Shown: positions 9,111 through 17,421 of the stretch, piece by piece
How positions within the stretch are numbered: position 1 is the first letter of the stretch
Layout of the letters: each line of letters opens with the position of its first letter
From: JAGPHI01 sp036661035
GTDB lineage: Bacteria; Bacillota; Clostridia; Oscillospirales; Ruminococcaceae
Direction of reading: 5' to 3'
Length of the DNA stretch: 62,720 bases
Assembly (NCBI GenBank): GCA_036661035.1
Contig: JAVWZM010000002.1
Location: forward strand, 1 to 62,720
The notes under the pieces: model-generated
The model's input: the letters and a program-made list of their open reading frames with translations, nothing else
Databases searched by the model: none
Told to the model about the DNA's origin: nothing
Made by a program: the position numbers and the translations under genes

Positions 9111-9156
9111 AATCTGCCTTTAAGGTACAGTATATTGTATCTTAAAGGCAGATTTT
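9111..9156 (+). terminator. Terminator after the 197-aa protein
   Basis: The arms AATCTGCCTTTAAG and CTTAAAGGCAGATT form a long stem that continues with a G-U pair, followed by TTTTT. Confidence 0.85.
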
Positions 9157-9281
9157 TATGTAAAAAGCAAGAAGATTTTATGTGAAAAGCAAAAAAATAT
9201 ATATAACATTGCGCTCAAATATGCTACAATAAATTAAATATATATTACGCCTGTCAAACTGGGCAGATTGGACGACATAAC

Positions 9282-10550
9282 TTGAAATTAATTAGCAGTT
9301 ACGGCATATTTGAGATAGCCGAGCGCACTCTTAATAACATAGATATCCGTATGGCAGGGCACGCAAAGCGTGTAAGCTACCTTACATGCGAGGTGTTGCA
9401 AAGCCTTAAAAGCGAATACAGCCTGCGTGAAATACAAGACGCCACCATTCTTGCGCTTTTGCATGATATTGGCGCGTACAAAACGGCGGATATTACAAAC
9501 CTTGTTTCGTTTGAGTCTATACACAATATGGAGCATGCTGTATATGGTGCGCTTTTTTTGAAAGCATTTTCCCCTCTTGCCGACAAAACGGATATTATAT
9601 TGTATCATCATTTGCCGGCAAGCGATTATAAAAAGGTGGAAAACGGTCTGCCGCAAAACCATTTATCCGGTTTAATTTGCCTATGCGACAGAATGGAGCT
9701 GATGCTGCGCACCCACTCCGAGGAGCAGTGCATCGATTATATTAAGGAGCAAAGCGGCATTAAATTTACAAATTACTGGGTAGACAGTTTTATTAAAGCA
9801 AATGAAGAAAAACATATTCTCGAAAGTATTCGTTCGGAGGATTACGAGAAAAAATACCATGAATTTGCCGCTCAAATAAATATTACACAAGAGGAAAAAC
9901 GTGCATATCTTGCAACGCTTGCATATTTTATAGATTTCCGCAGTGAATTTATGGTTTTGCATACTATTACAACGGTAAGCATTACCTTGGTGCTGGCAGA
10001 GATGTTTGGGCTTGACAATCAAGAAACAAGCGATATACATTTCGGTGCGCTTTTGCACGATATTGGCAAGGTGGCGACACCGGTTGAAATATTGGAAAAA
10101 CCCGGACGCTTAACAAGCGAGGAAATGGCAATAATGCAAAATCATGTAAGCCTTAGCAAAAATATACTTTGTGGTCTTATTAAACCGGAAATATGCAATA
10201 TTGCCGTGCGGCATCACGAAAAGCTTGACGGCAGCGGATATCCCGACGGCCTTTGCGGCAAAGATTTAGCCTTGAGCGAACGGATTGTGGCTGTGGCAGA
10301 CGTGACAAGCGCCTTGATACGCAAGCGCAGCTATAAAGAAGCCTTTGATAAAAACGATACTTTAAAAATATTAAATGATATGGCAGATGCAAATAAGCTT
10401 TGCCCTGTTGTGGTGGGTAAGCTTGTGGATAATTTCGATTATATTATAAACCACACATATATCCGTAGCAAAGAAATAATGAGTAAATACGAGCTTCTTA
10501 AAACAGAATATCAGCGCATCATGAATTTGATACGTGACTTTGAAGAATGA
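9282..10550 (+). CDS. Two-domain HD / HD-GYP phosphohydrolase
   Basis: A 422-aa protein with two HD domains. The first has LLHDIGAY near residue 62. The second is an HD-GYP domain with LLHDIGKV near 259 and HHEKLDGSGYPDG near 310. HD-GYP domains usually degrade cyclic di-GMP, so this is probably a cytoplasmic second-messenger phosphodiesterase, although no sensor domain is visible. The reading frame begins with TTG at 9282; no ATG is available before the first HD domain, and the ribosome binding site is weak, so the exact start is uncertain. The last four bases overlap the next gene as ATGA, indicating translational coupling. Confidence 0.85.
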   Translation: MKLISSYGIFEIAERTLNNIDIRMAGHAKRVSYLTCEVLQSLKSEYSLREIQDATILALLHDIGAYKTADITNLVSFESIHNMEHAVYGALFLKAFSPLADKTDIILYHHLPASDYKKVENGLPQNHLSGLICLCDRMELMLRTHSEEQCIDYIKEQSGIKFTNYWVDSFIKANEEKHILESIRSEDYEKKYHEFAAQINITQEEKRAYLATLAYFIDFRSEFMVLHTITTVSITLVLAEMFGLDNQETSDIHFGALLHDIGKVATPVEILEKPGRLTSEEMAIMQNHVSLSKNILCGLIKPEICNIAVRHHEKLDGSGYPDGLCGKDLALSERIVAVADVTSALIRKRSYKEAFDKNDTLKILNDMADANKLCPVVVGKLVDNFDYIINHTYIRSKEIMSKYELLKTEYQRIMNLIRDFEE

Positions 10551-11014
10551 TGAAATCAACTATAAAAATGAACACTCCTATTGGAGATTTATGGCTTAGT
10601 GCTGATGGAGATTTTCTTATTGCCATTAGTACCGTTTATCCTAATTTGCCAATACTTGAAAGTGAAATTTTGATATGTGCAAAAGCGCAGTTAAACGAAT
10701 ATTTTAACGGACAGCGCAAGATATTTAACCTTGCGACAAAGGCTGAGGCATGCCCATTTACCAAAAGCGTATGGCAAGCCTTATGCGAAATACCCTATGG
10801 GAAAACAGCTACATATAGCGAAATAGCAAGCAAAATAGGAAAGCCAAATGCCGCAAGAGCCGTGGGCAGAGCAAACCACGTAAATCCACTTATGATAATA
10901 GTGCCTTGCCACAGAGTAATCGGCAAAAACGGTTCACTTACCGGATATGCAGGTGGAATAGATATTAAACAGGCACTTATTAATATTGAGGCTAAAAACA
11001 TGAATACGCTATAA
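10547..11014 (+). CDS. ogt: Methylated-DNA--[protein]-cysteine S-methyltransferase
   Basis: This 155-aa protein removes alkyl groups from O6-alkylguanine in DNA by transferring them irreversibly to its own cysteine. The active site PCHRVIG has its cysteine at about residue 121, and the helix-turn-helix with the arginine finger is in NAARAVGRANHVNP just before it. Length and motif order fit the Ogt/MGMT family with a short N-terminal domain. It overlaps the end of the HD-GYP gene by four bases, so the two are co-translated. I see no Ada-type regulatory domain. Confidence 0.93.
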   Translation: MMKSTIKMNTPIGDLWLSADGDFLIAISTVYPNLPILESEILICAKAQLNEYFNGQRKIFNLATKAEACPFTKSVWQALCEIPYGKTATYSEIASKIGKPNAARAVGRANHVNPLMIIVPCHRVIGKNGSLTGYAGGIDIKQALINIEAKNMNTL

Positions 11015-11168
11015 TTTTTTACACAGCACAGTTAAAATATCACAAAAAGAATAGCGCAAATTTGTGTACTCTTTCTAATGGGTTTATGATATAATAGCAT
11101 TGAGCCATAGGGAAATTATTTTTGGCTTTATGTATCAATAAAATAAGAAAGTGAAAGGGGCTGTTATC

Positions 11169-11795
11169 ATGGAAAAGAAGCTAATTGTAACAATCGCCAG
11201 AGAGTTTGGCAGCGGAGGGCGCGAAATCGGTCTTGGGCTTTCTAAGGCACTGGGTATAGCTTTTTACGACAAGGAAATCCTGAAAAAAGCAGCACAAGAA
11301 AGCGGCATTGTAGAAGAGCTTTTTGAAAACGCAGACGAAAAGCCTACAAACAGCTTTTTATATTCGCTTTCTTTAAGCGCAACGCCACTGCGCAATGGCG
11401 GCTTTACCGATTATTCGGACTATCTTACTAACGACAAGTTATTTCTTATCCAAAGCAAAACCATTAAGGATATTGCAGACCGCGAGTCCTGCGTGATAAT
11501 TGGGCGTTGCTCCGACTATGTGCTGCGCGGATATAAGGGGCTTTTCTCGGTATATATTCACGCTCCACTTGAAATGCGTATTCAACGGATTGCACGCATG
11601 CAAAACATAGACGAAGACGCAGCGCGCGCATTGATTAAGAAAACTGATAAAAACCGTGCTAACTACTATAGCTTTTACTCCGACAAGGATTGGGGCTCTG
11701 CACATTCTTACGATTTATCTATTGACGCAGGGCGTTTTGGCACAGAGGGCGCAATTGAAATCATCAAAAATGCATGCCAATATGCCGCAAAATAA
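11169..11795 (+). CDS. Cytidylate kinase-like family protein
   Basis: A 208-aa P-loop protein of the family often annotated as cytidylate-kinase-like. It opens with ITIAREFGSGG-like residues (here VTIAREFGSGGREIG), a nucleotide-binding loop that differs from the usual GxxxxGKS of true Cmk, and includes an R-rich lid region RIQRIARM. The family is common in Firmicutes; its substrate is not established. The start is the ATG at 11169, eight bases after AAAGGGG; a GTG at 11151 lies upstream of that site. It is a single gene with its own terminator. Confidence 0.85.
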   Translation: MEKKLIVTIAREFGSGGREIGLGLSKALGIAFYDKEILKKAAQESGIVEELFENADEKPTNSFLYSLSLSATPLRNGGFTDYSDYLTNDKLFLIQSKTIKDIADRESCVIIGRCSDYVLRGYKGLFSVYIHAPLEMRIQRIARMQNIDEDAARALIKKTDKNRANYYSFYSDKDWGSAHSYDLSIDAGRFGTEGAIEIIKNACQYAAK

Positions 11796-11834
11796 ATTGC
11801 GGTTTGCAAGCATTAAAAGCTAAATGTACTATGC

Positions 11835-11878
11835 AAATGGGCTGTATCGAAACTTTCGTTTTGATACAGCCCATTTTT
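11835..11878. terminator. Bidirectional terminator between the kinase-like gene and tyrS
   Basis: AAATGGGCTGTATC pairs with GATACAGCCCATTT across a short loop and is followed by a T-run on the plus strand and A/T-rich bases on the other. It separates two converging genes. Confidence 0.85.
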
Positions 11879-11926
11879 AGTGCTTTTAGTGCTTAGAATT
11901 TGAATATTAATGTTTGGTTAATGTTT

Positions 11927-13153
11927 TTATAAAGATACCTTATGATATACCTTTTTACCTTTTTTTATCACTGCGCCTTGTATTAACAGCTCTCTGCTGA
12001 TGCAGGCGTTTGCATCTTCTATTTTATCTCCGTTTACCGAGATGCCACCCTGCACTACTAATCTCCTAGCCTCGCCCTTGCTAGGCGCAAGTGACGATGC
12101 AACGAGCAAATCCAAAATATTGGCTTTATCGTCTGTTAAAAGATTTTCGTCTATAACAGTGGCAGGCATATGCTCTGCGTCCATATCGCCGCTAAAAAGA
12201 TTTTTGGCGGTTGCCAAAGCCTTTTCAGCCTCTTCTTTGCTGTGTACAAGGCTTGTAAGCTCATATGCCAAGCGTTCTTTCGCTTTGTTAATATCGTTGC
12301 CGCTTGTCATATCTACGGCATTTATCTCATCAAGAGGCACATCTGTAAGCAGCTTTAGGCAGTTTTGCACTTCGCCGTCGTCTATGTTGCGCCAATACTG
12401 GAAGAAATCGTATGGTGTGGTTTTGGTTGGATCCAGCCAAACGGCACCCTTTTCGGTTTTGCCCATTTTTTTACCTTCCTTGGTGGTAAGCAATGTAAAT
12501 GTTAGGCCGTATACTTCTTCTTGGTCACAGCGACGGTTTAGCTCTACGCCGCCGATAATATTGCTCCACTGGTCGTTGCCGCCAAACTCCATGCGGCAAT
12601 TGTATTCTCGGCGCAAGCGCAGAAAATCGTAGCTTTGCATAAGCATGTAGTTAAATTCTATAAACGAAAGGCCTTTTTCAAGACGGGTTTTAAAACATTC
12701 TGCCGTAAGCATTTTATTTACAGAAAAATGTACGCCTATTTCGCGCAAAAAGTCTAAATAATTTAATTTTAAAAGCCAATCGGCATTATTTACCACAATT
12801 GCCTTACCGTCGCCAAAATCTATAAACTTGCTCATTTGCTTTTTAAATTCATCGGCATTATGCTGTATTTGCTCTTGCGAAAGCATTTGGCGCATATCTG
12901 TTTTGCCTGTGGGATCGCCCACCATGGTTGTGCCGCCGCCAAGCAAGATAATGGGGCGATGCCCTGCCCTTTGCATATGGCGCATGATGATAAGCTGCAT
13001 AAAATGCCCTACGTGCAGGCTGTCTGCCGTTGGATCAAACCCCACATAAAATGTAACCTTCTCTTTTTCGAGCAGGTTGCGAATAGCCTCCTCGTCCGTT
13101 GCCTGCGCAACAAGGCCGCGAGATTTGAATAGGTCGAATACGTTTTGCTCCAT
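11927..13153 (-). CDS. tyrS: Tyrosine--tRNA ligase
   Basis: Charges tRNA-Tyr with tyrosine in the cytoplasm. The 408-aa protein has the class I signature as LHVGH near residue 47, the tyrosine-binding region, the KMSKS loop as KKMGKT near 230, and a C-terminal S4 RNA-binding domain (SKGEARRLVVQGGISVNG). The start is the ATG at 13153 because AGGAGG lies eight bases before it; the longer reading frame begins inside the leader. It is expressed from a T-box leader with a tyrosine specifier. Confidence 0.96.
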   Translation of the reverse strand: MEQNVFDLFKSRGLVAQATDEEAIRNLLEKEKVTFYVGFDPTADSLHVGHFMQLIIMRHMQRAGHRPIILLGGGTTMVGDPTGKTDMRQMLSQEQIQHNADEFKKQMSKFIDFGDGKAIVVNNADWLLKLNYLDFLREIGVHFSVNKMLTAECFKTRLEKGLSFIEFNYMLMQSYDFLRLRREYNCRMEFGGNDQWSNIIGGVELNRRCDQEEVYGLTFTLLTTKEGKKMGKTEKGAVWLDPTKTTPYDFFQYWRNIDDGEVQNCLKLLTDVPLDEINAVDMTSGNDINKAKERLAYELTSLVHSKEEAEKALATAKNLFSGDMDAEHMPATVIDENLLTDDKANILDLLVASSLAPSKGEARRLVVQGGISVNGDKIEDANACISRELLIQGAVIKKGKKVYHKVSL

Positions 13154-13189
13154 TGTTTTTCCTCCTAATGTTGCGGCAAAAAGCATATA

Positions 13190-13515
13190 AAAAGCCCTCT
13201 GCCAAAAATAATTTTGGCAGAGGGCGAAATTACCGCGGTACCACCTCTGTTTACCTGCTTTTCACAAAACAGGCCTCTCGAGTGCTTAAAACACTCATGC
13301 GCTTTAACGGGCGCACCCGACACGGCCTACTGTAACATTCAGCCTGTTGCTCAAAGATGTATTCTCCACATAACCTCGCTCCCTTTTGCACCAACCAAGG
13401 GCTCTCTTTGCCGATTTATCGTGGATACTGGTTCTTATCACTGCATTTACTTGTATTTTGTATTGAGCATTTACCCAAAAGCTTTGCCAAGGGTATTTGC
13501 TGCACCAATTACCAT
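13190..13515 (-). promoter_or_regulatory. T-box riboswitch (tyrosine specifier) upstream of tyrS
   Basis: On the minus strand the leader contains the T-box core AGGTGGTACCGCGG (about 13247-13232), which pairs with the uncharged tRNA acceptor end. A strong terminator follows: GCCCTCTGCCAAAA and its complement at 13194-13225, then a U-run. In the specifier region the sequence reads GAGAATACATC, placing UAC, a tyrosine codon, at 13361-13359. Uncharged tRNA-Tyr should stabilise the antiterminator and switch on tyrS. This leader occupies nearly the whole gap between tyrS and recN. Confidence 0.95.
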
Positions 13516-13518
13516 TTG

Positions 13519-13547
13519 AGTATACTAAGCTTTTTGTAAAATGTCAA
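13519..13547 (-). promoter_or_regulatory. Sigma-A promoter of the tyrS T-box leader
   Basis: On the minus strand TTGACA (13547-13542) and TATACT (13524-13519) are 17 bases apart. The -35 box overlaps the stop codon of recN, so the promoter is embedded in the end of the upstream gene. Confidence 0.85.
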
Positions 13548-15208
13548 GCCCTATGCAAAAAAAGCATTTCTTTTGCATTTGCAAGTGCAAGCTCCGTTAC
13601 TTTATCGCCCGAAATAATGCGCGCTAATTCGTTAATTCTAGCTTCATCATCAAGGGGAACAATCTGTGTAAAGGTTCTGTCCTTGTCAACACTTTTTTTG
13701 ATTAAAAGCTGTGTGTCGGCAAAAGACGCTATCTGTGCTGTGTGTGTGATGCAGATAATTTGCCTTCCATTTGCTGCTTGGCGCAGCTTTTCGCCTATGC
13801 GCCCTGCCGCAAGGCCTGATACGCCTGTGTCTATTTCGTCATAAATTAAAGTATCTATTTCGTCTTTATCTGCAAGCGCGCTTTTAATTGCAAGCATTAT
13901 ACGGGATAATTCGCCGCCTGACGCTATTTTGCCAAGGGGCTTTGGCTCCTCGCCTGGGTTTGCAGAAAGGTAAAATTCCACGCTGTCTTGCCCTGTGCTT
14001 GCCAGAACACCAACGCTGTGTATAAGTGTAAAACGAATACCCGGCATGTTTAAGAAATCCAGTGCGTCTATTATTTGTTTTTTAAACCGTTCAAATGCAT
14101 CTAGACGTGTTTTTGTTAATATATCTGCCAAGGCTCGGGCTTTAGTATATAGCTCTTTTTGCTTTACATACAGCTTTTCAAGCCTTTGTTCGGAAAAGGT
14201 TATTTTCTCAAGCTCCACCTTTGCCTCGTCTAGCGCAAGCAGCATTTCCGTAACATTTGCGCCGTATTTCTGCCTTAACCTATATAATAAATCCAAACGC
14301 TCCTCAATATCATCAAGAGCCCTTGGGTCAAAATCTGCAGACTGCAAAATATCGTTTATCTCGCTTGCCGTTTCTTTTGCGCCGTAATAAAAATCGTTTA
14401 GATGCTCTGCTATTTCGGAGTAATCTTCGCTTAATAGAGCTGCGGATTGCATGGAATTATAGGCTGTGCCTAATAACTCTACAGCACCATGTGTATCGTC
14501 ATCTCCGCTTAAAACTCCATATGCCATCTGCAAGGCGGTAAGTATATTTTTAGCATGGCTAATCTTGTTTTTTTGCAAGGTTAGTGTTTCTTCTTCGCCC
14601 TCTACTAAATTTGCGCTTTCCAATTCTTCTATTTTAAAGCTTAAAAAATCCATTTGACGCTGCTTTTCCGCTTCGTCTGTATTAAGTGCTTTTATCTCTC
14701 GTTTTACAAGGCAAAGCTCGTGGTATACCTTGTAATATTCTTCGTGCTGTCGCTGATTTTGCGCAAAGCTGTCCAAAACTCCCAGATGCTTTGCAGGGTT
14801 TGTAAGGCTTTGGTTATCGTGCTGACCGTGAATATTAATAAGCCCGTCGCATATATCCCTCACAATGGACGCAGTGGCAGGCATGCCGTTTATTCTGCAA
14901 GTGCTTTTGCCCTCTGCTGTGATTTCGCGATACAGCATTATTTCATCTAAGGCTTCATATCCTGCGTTTTCAAGCTGTGCTTTTACGCAGGGTGAAATAT
15001 TATTAAAAGTAGCCCATATAGCGGCTTTGGCGGCACCCGTGCGCACCAACTCTTTAGACGTGCGGTTACCTAAAATAGCGTTGATGGAATCTATCAAAAT
15101 AGATTTACCCGCGCCTGTTTCGCCTGTTAGGACATTAAGCCCTTTGGTAAAATTTGCCGTTGCTTTTTCAATTACGGCCACATTTTCAATTTTCAGTTCA
15201 CAAAGCAC
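13544..15208 (-). CDS. recN: DNA repair protein RecN
   Basis: An SMC-like ATPase that acts early in double-strand-break repair. The 554-aa protein has Walker A GETGAGKSIL near residue 28, a long central coiled coil, and a C-terminal ABC-type head with GGELSRIMLAIK and IYDEIDTGVSG; CITHTAQIASFAD follows. The start is the GTG at 15208, six bases after GAGGTG, which gives the usual beginning LCELKIENVAVI. It is the last gene of the dxs-tlyA-nadK-argR-recN series, 95 bases after argR. Confidence 0.95.
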   Translation of the reverse strand: MLCELKIENVAVIEKATANFTKGLNVLTGETGAGKSILIDSINAILGNRTSKELVRTGAAKAAIWATFNNISPCVKAQLENAGYEALDEIMLYREITAEGKSTCRINGMPATASIVRDICDGLINIHGQHDNQSLTNPAKHLGVLDSFAQNQRQHEEYYKVYHELCLVKREIKALNTDEAEKQRQMDFLSFKIEELESANLVEGEEETLTLQKNKISHAKNILTALQMAYGVLSGDDDTHGAVELLGTAYNSMQSAALLSEDYSEIAEHLNDFYYGAKETASEINDILQSADFDPRALDDIEERLDLLYRLRQKYGANVTEMLLALDEAKVELEKITFSEQRLEKLYVKQKELYTKARALADILTKTRLDAFERFKKQIIDALDFLNMPGIRFTLIHSVGVLASTGQDSVEFYLSANPGEEPKPLGKIASGGELSRIMLAIKSALADKDEIDTLIYDEIDTGVSGLAAGRIGEKLRQAANGRQIICITHTAQIASFADTQLLIKKSVDKDRTFTQIVPLDDEARINELARIISGDKVTELALANAKEMLFLHRA

Positions 15209-15303
15209 GGCGAACACCTCTTTTGTATAATTTATTAATGCTCTTGGTAAACGCCACAAATACAGCGCTGTGCAAGGCATAAAAGCAAAGCTGTTTGCGC
15301 ATT

Positions 15304-15768
15304 TTACTTAATATATTTACTTAGCTGTGCGCTTATTTCTACAGCGTCCTCATCTGTACGCATTAAAATCATAAAAGTATCGTCCCCCGAAAGCGTGCCC
15401 ACAACACCGTTCCACACCATAGAGTCGAACACTTCGCATGCGGCATTTGCCATAGCTGTATAACATTTTACAAGCACAATGTTTTCGGCGTAATCAACCT
15501 TTAGCACAGATTCCCTGAATATGGTTTCAAACCTGCTTGGCGCGTGGGTGGTTTTGCCCATGGATTGCGAGGATATATAGCGATAGCCTCCGTTTCCTGT
15601 GGCTGTTTTGATTAAAGAAAGCTCGCGTATATCACGGGAAACAGTAGCCTGCGTTACATTGTAGCCGCTGTTTTTAAGATGTAAAAGTAAATCCTCTTGC
15701 CTGTCTATAGGGTGCTGCGCTATAAGCTCCAGTATCTTTTTATGTCTTGAATTTTTCAAAGTGTTCAC
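15304..15768 (-). CDS. argR: Arginine repressor ArgR
   Basis: A 154-aa regulator with an N-terminal winged helix (TQATVSRDIRELSLIKT near residue 40) and a C-terminal arginine-binding and hexamerisation domain (GDDTFMILMRTDEDA). It represses arginine synthesis and activates catabolism when arginine binds. The GTG start overlaps the nadK stop as GTGA; a TTG three codons later is an alternative. Its place between nadK and recN is typical of Clostridia, where ahrC/argR sits beside recN. Confidence 0.93.
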   Translation of the reverse strand: MNTLKNSRHKKILELIAQHPIDRQEDLLLHLKNSGYNVTQATVSRDIRELSLIKTATGNGGYRYISSQSMGKTTHAPSRFETIFRESVLKVDYAENIVLVKCYTAMANAACEVFDSMVWNGVVGTLSGDDTFMILMRTDEDAVEISAQLSKYIK

Positions 15769-16610
15769 CTGCCCTTTAATTTTTTATCTATTGCTTCAAA
15801 CTGATCTGCATCGTTAAAACAGATAAGCGAAATGTATTTTTTTGATAGCGATATAACCACCTTATCCTCGCTGCATATCTTTTCTTCGCTGCGCCCATCG
15901 CAGCAAAGATGCACGGGAATATCCGTGGGCGACGACACCGCTATGCGCAAATTGCGCTCGGCGGAAAACACCATTGGTGGGCTGTTTAGGCTGTGGGCGC
16001 AAATGGGCGTAACCAGCATGCCGCTGATACGTGCGTCTAAAATAGGGCCGCCTGCGGAAAGCGAATATGCCGTAGAGCCTGTAGGTGTGGCTATCACCAC
16101 GCCATCTCCCTGATAATGGTTTACAGGGATATCATCGCAAAAAATATCTATGTCTATAATCTTTGGCATGCTGCTTTTAGCTATAACAATATCGTTAAGT
16201 GCGGTTTGCTTAAATGTGTTTCGTCCAGTAACATTCACTTCTAAAAGCATGCGCCTATCAAGGGTATAATCGCCGTTTACAAGGCGCAAAAGCTTTGACG
16301 GTTCGTTTACCTCACAGGTCGCTAAAAAGCCCATTCGCCCTATATTTACGCCTAAAAGCGGCTTTTCATAGCCAAGGCTATCCTTTGCGGTATGCAAAAT
16401 TGTGCCGTCGCCGCCTATTGTTAAAATGGCATCACATGCGCTAAAAGCAGCATCCGGCTCCATAAATTCTATCTGCTCTTTATAAAATATTTTTTCCATT
16501 TTATCGCACATTAACACCCTTGCGCCAAAACCGCAAAGGCTTTTAACCGTAGCTTTAGTTACCTCTACGGCGTTTTCTTTATTTAAGTTTGGTATTAACA
16601 GCAATGTCAT
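15765..16610 (-). CDS. nadK: NAD kinase
   Basis: Phosphorylates NAD to NADP, an essential cytoplasmic reaction. The 281-aa protein has the family signature TIGGDGTILHTA near residue 65 and the second conserved block GDGVVIATPTGSTAYSLSAG near 160. CGGAG lies eight bases before the ATG. It follows tlyA by 13 bases and overlaps argR by four, so its expression depends on the transcript that begins at dxs unless an internal promoter exists; this bears on the meaning of the stop codon in dxs. Confidence 0.95.
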   Translation of the reverse strand: MTLLLIPNLNKENAVEVTKATVKSLCGFGARVLMCDKMEKIFYKEQIEFMEPDAAFSACDAILTIGGDGTILHTAKDSLGYEKPLLGVNIGRMGFLATCEVNEPSKLLRLVNGDYTLDRRMLLEVNVTGRNTFKQTALNDIVIAKSSMPKIIDIDIFCDDIPVNHYQGDGVVIATPTGSTAYSLSAGGPILDARISGMLVTPICAHSLNSPPMVFSAERNLRIAVSSPTDIPVHLCCDGRSEEKICSEDKVVISLSKKYISLICFNDADQFEAIDKKLKGR

Positions 16611-16623
16611 TTTTAATACTCCG

Positions 16624-17421
16624 CTACAATAAGTTGTGGGCGTTATTTACAATATTATCTATATATTCATCTGTAAAGCCTTGTACTTCCGCGCTTTTTT
16701 GCACATGCAATAAAAACTCTATATTCCCTTCGGGGCCTTTTACCGGCGAATAGTCTAAACCCAAGGCATTAAATCCATTTGCATTTGCAAGTGAAACTAT
16801 ATTTTTAATTACTTCAAAATGTGTTTCTGCCTCGCGCACTACGCCTTTTTTTCCTACCTTATCCCTGCCTGCCTCAAACTGAGGTTTTATAAGGCAAACG
16901 CCCTCGCTGTTTTCGCTTGAGATAAGATTGGCTACCGGAAAAATATGTTTTAGAGAAATAAAAGACACATCTACGCTGAAAAATTCTATTTCGTCCTGCA
17001 ATGTTTCTCTGGTGACATTGCGGATATTGGTGCGTTCCATATTTATTACCCGCTGGTCGCACCGCAGTTTCCACGCAAGCTGCCCATAACCCACGTCTAC
17101 GGCATATACTTTTACAGCTCCATTTTGCAGCATGCAGTCTGTAAAGCCGCCTGTGGACGAGCCTATATCCATGCACACCTTTCCGCTTGGTGTGAGTGGG
17201 AAAACCTGCATTGCTTTTTCAAGCTTTAAGCCGCCGCGGCTTACATATCCTATGTCGTGGCCGCGCACCTCAACCTTAGCGTCCTCGCTAATCATGTTGC
17301 CCGGTTTATCCGACTTTTCCTCGTTTACGTACACTATTCCTGCCATTATCAATGCTTTTGCACGCTCGCGGCTTTGCACCATATTATTTTGGCAAAGAAA
17401 CTGGTCTAACCTTATTTTCAA
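16624..17421 (-). CDS. tlyA: TlyA family rRNA (cytidine-2'-O)-methyltransferase
   Basis: A 265-aa SAM-dependent methyltransferase of the TlyA/FtsJ type that methylates ribosomal RNA. The N-terminal S4 domain (RLDQFLCQNNMVQSRERAK) binds RNA, and the SAM site is DIGSSTGGFTDCML near residue 87. The best start is the TTG at 17421: GAGG lies seven bases before it, and the TTGA overlaps the dxs stop by four bases. The GTG two codons earlier sits directly against the ribosome binding site. The gene ends with TAG. Confidence 0.92.
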   Translation of the reverse strand: MKIRLDQFLCQNNMVQSRERAKALIMAGIVYVNEEKSDKPGNMISEDAKVEVRGHDIGYVSRGGLKLEKAMQVFPLTPSGKVCMDIGSSTGGFTDCMLQNGAVKVYAVDVGYGQLAWKLRCDQRVINMERTNIRNVTRETLQDEIEFFSVDVSFISLKHIFPVANLISSENSEGVCLIKPQFEAGRDKVGKKGVVREAETHFEVIKNIVSLANANGFNALGLDYSPVKGPEGNIEFLLHVQKSAEVQGFTDEYIDNIVNNAHNLL

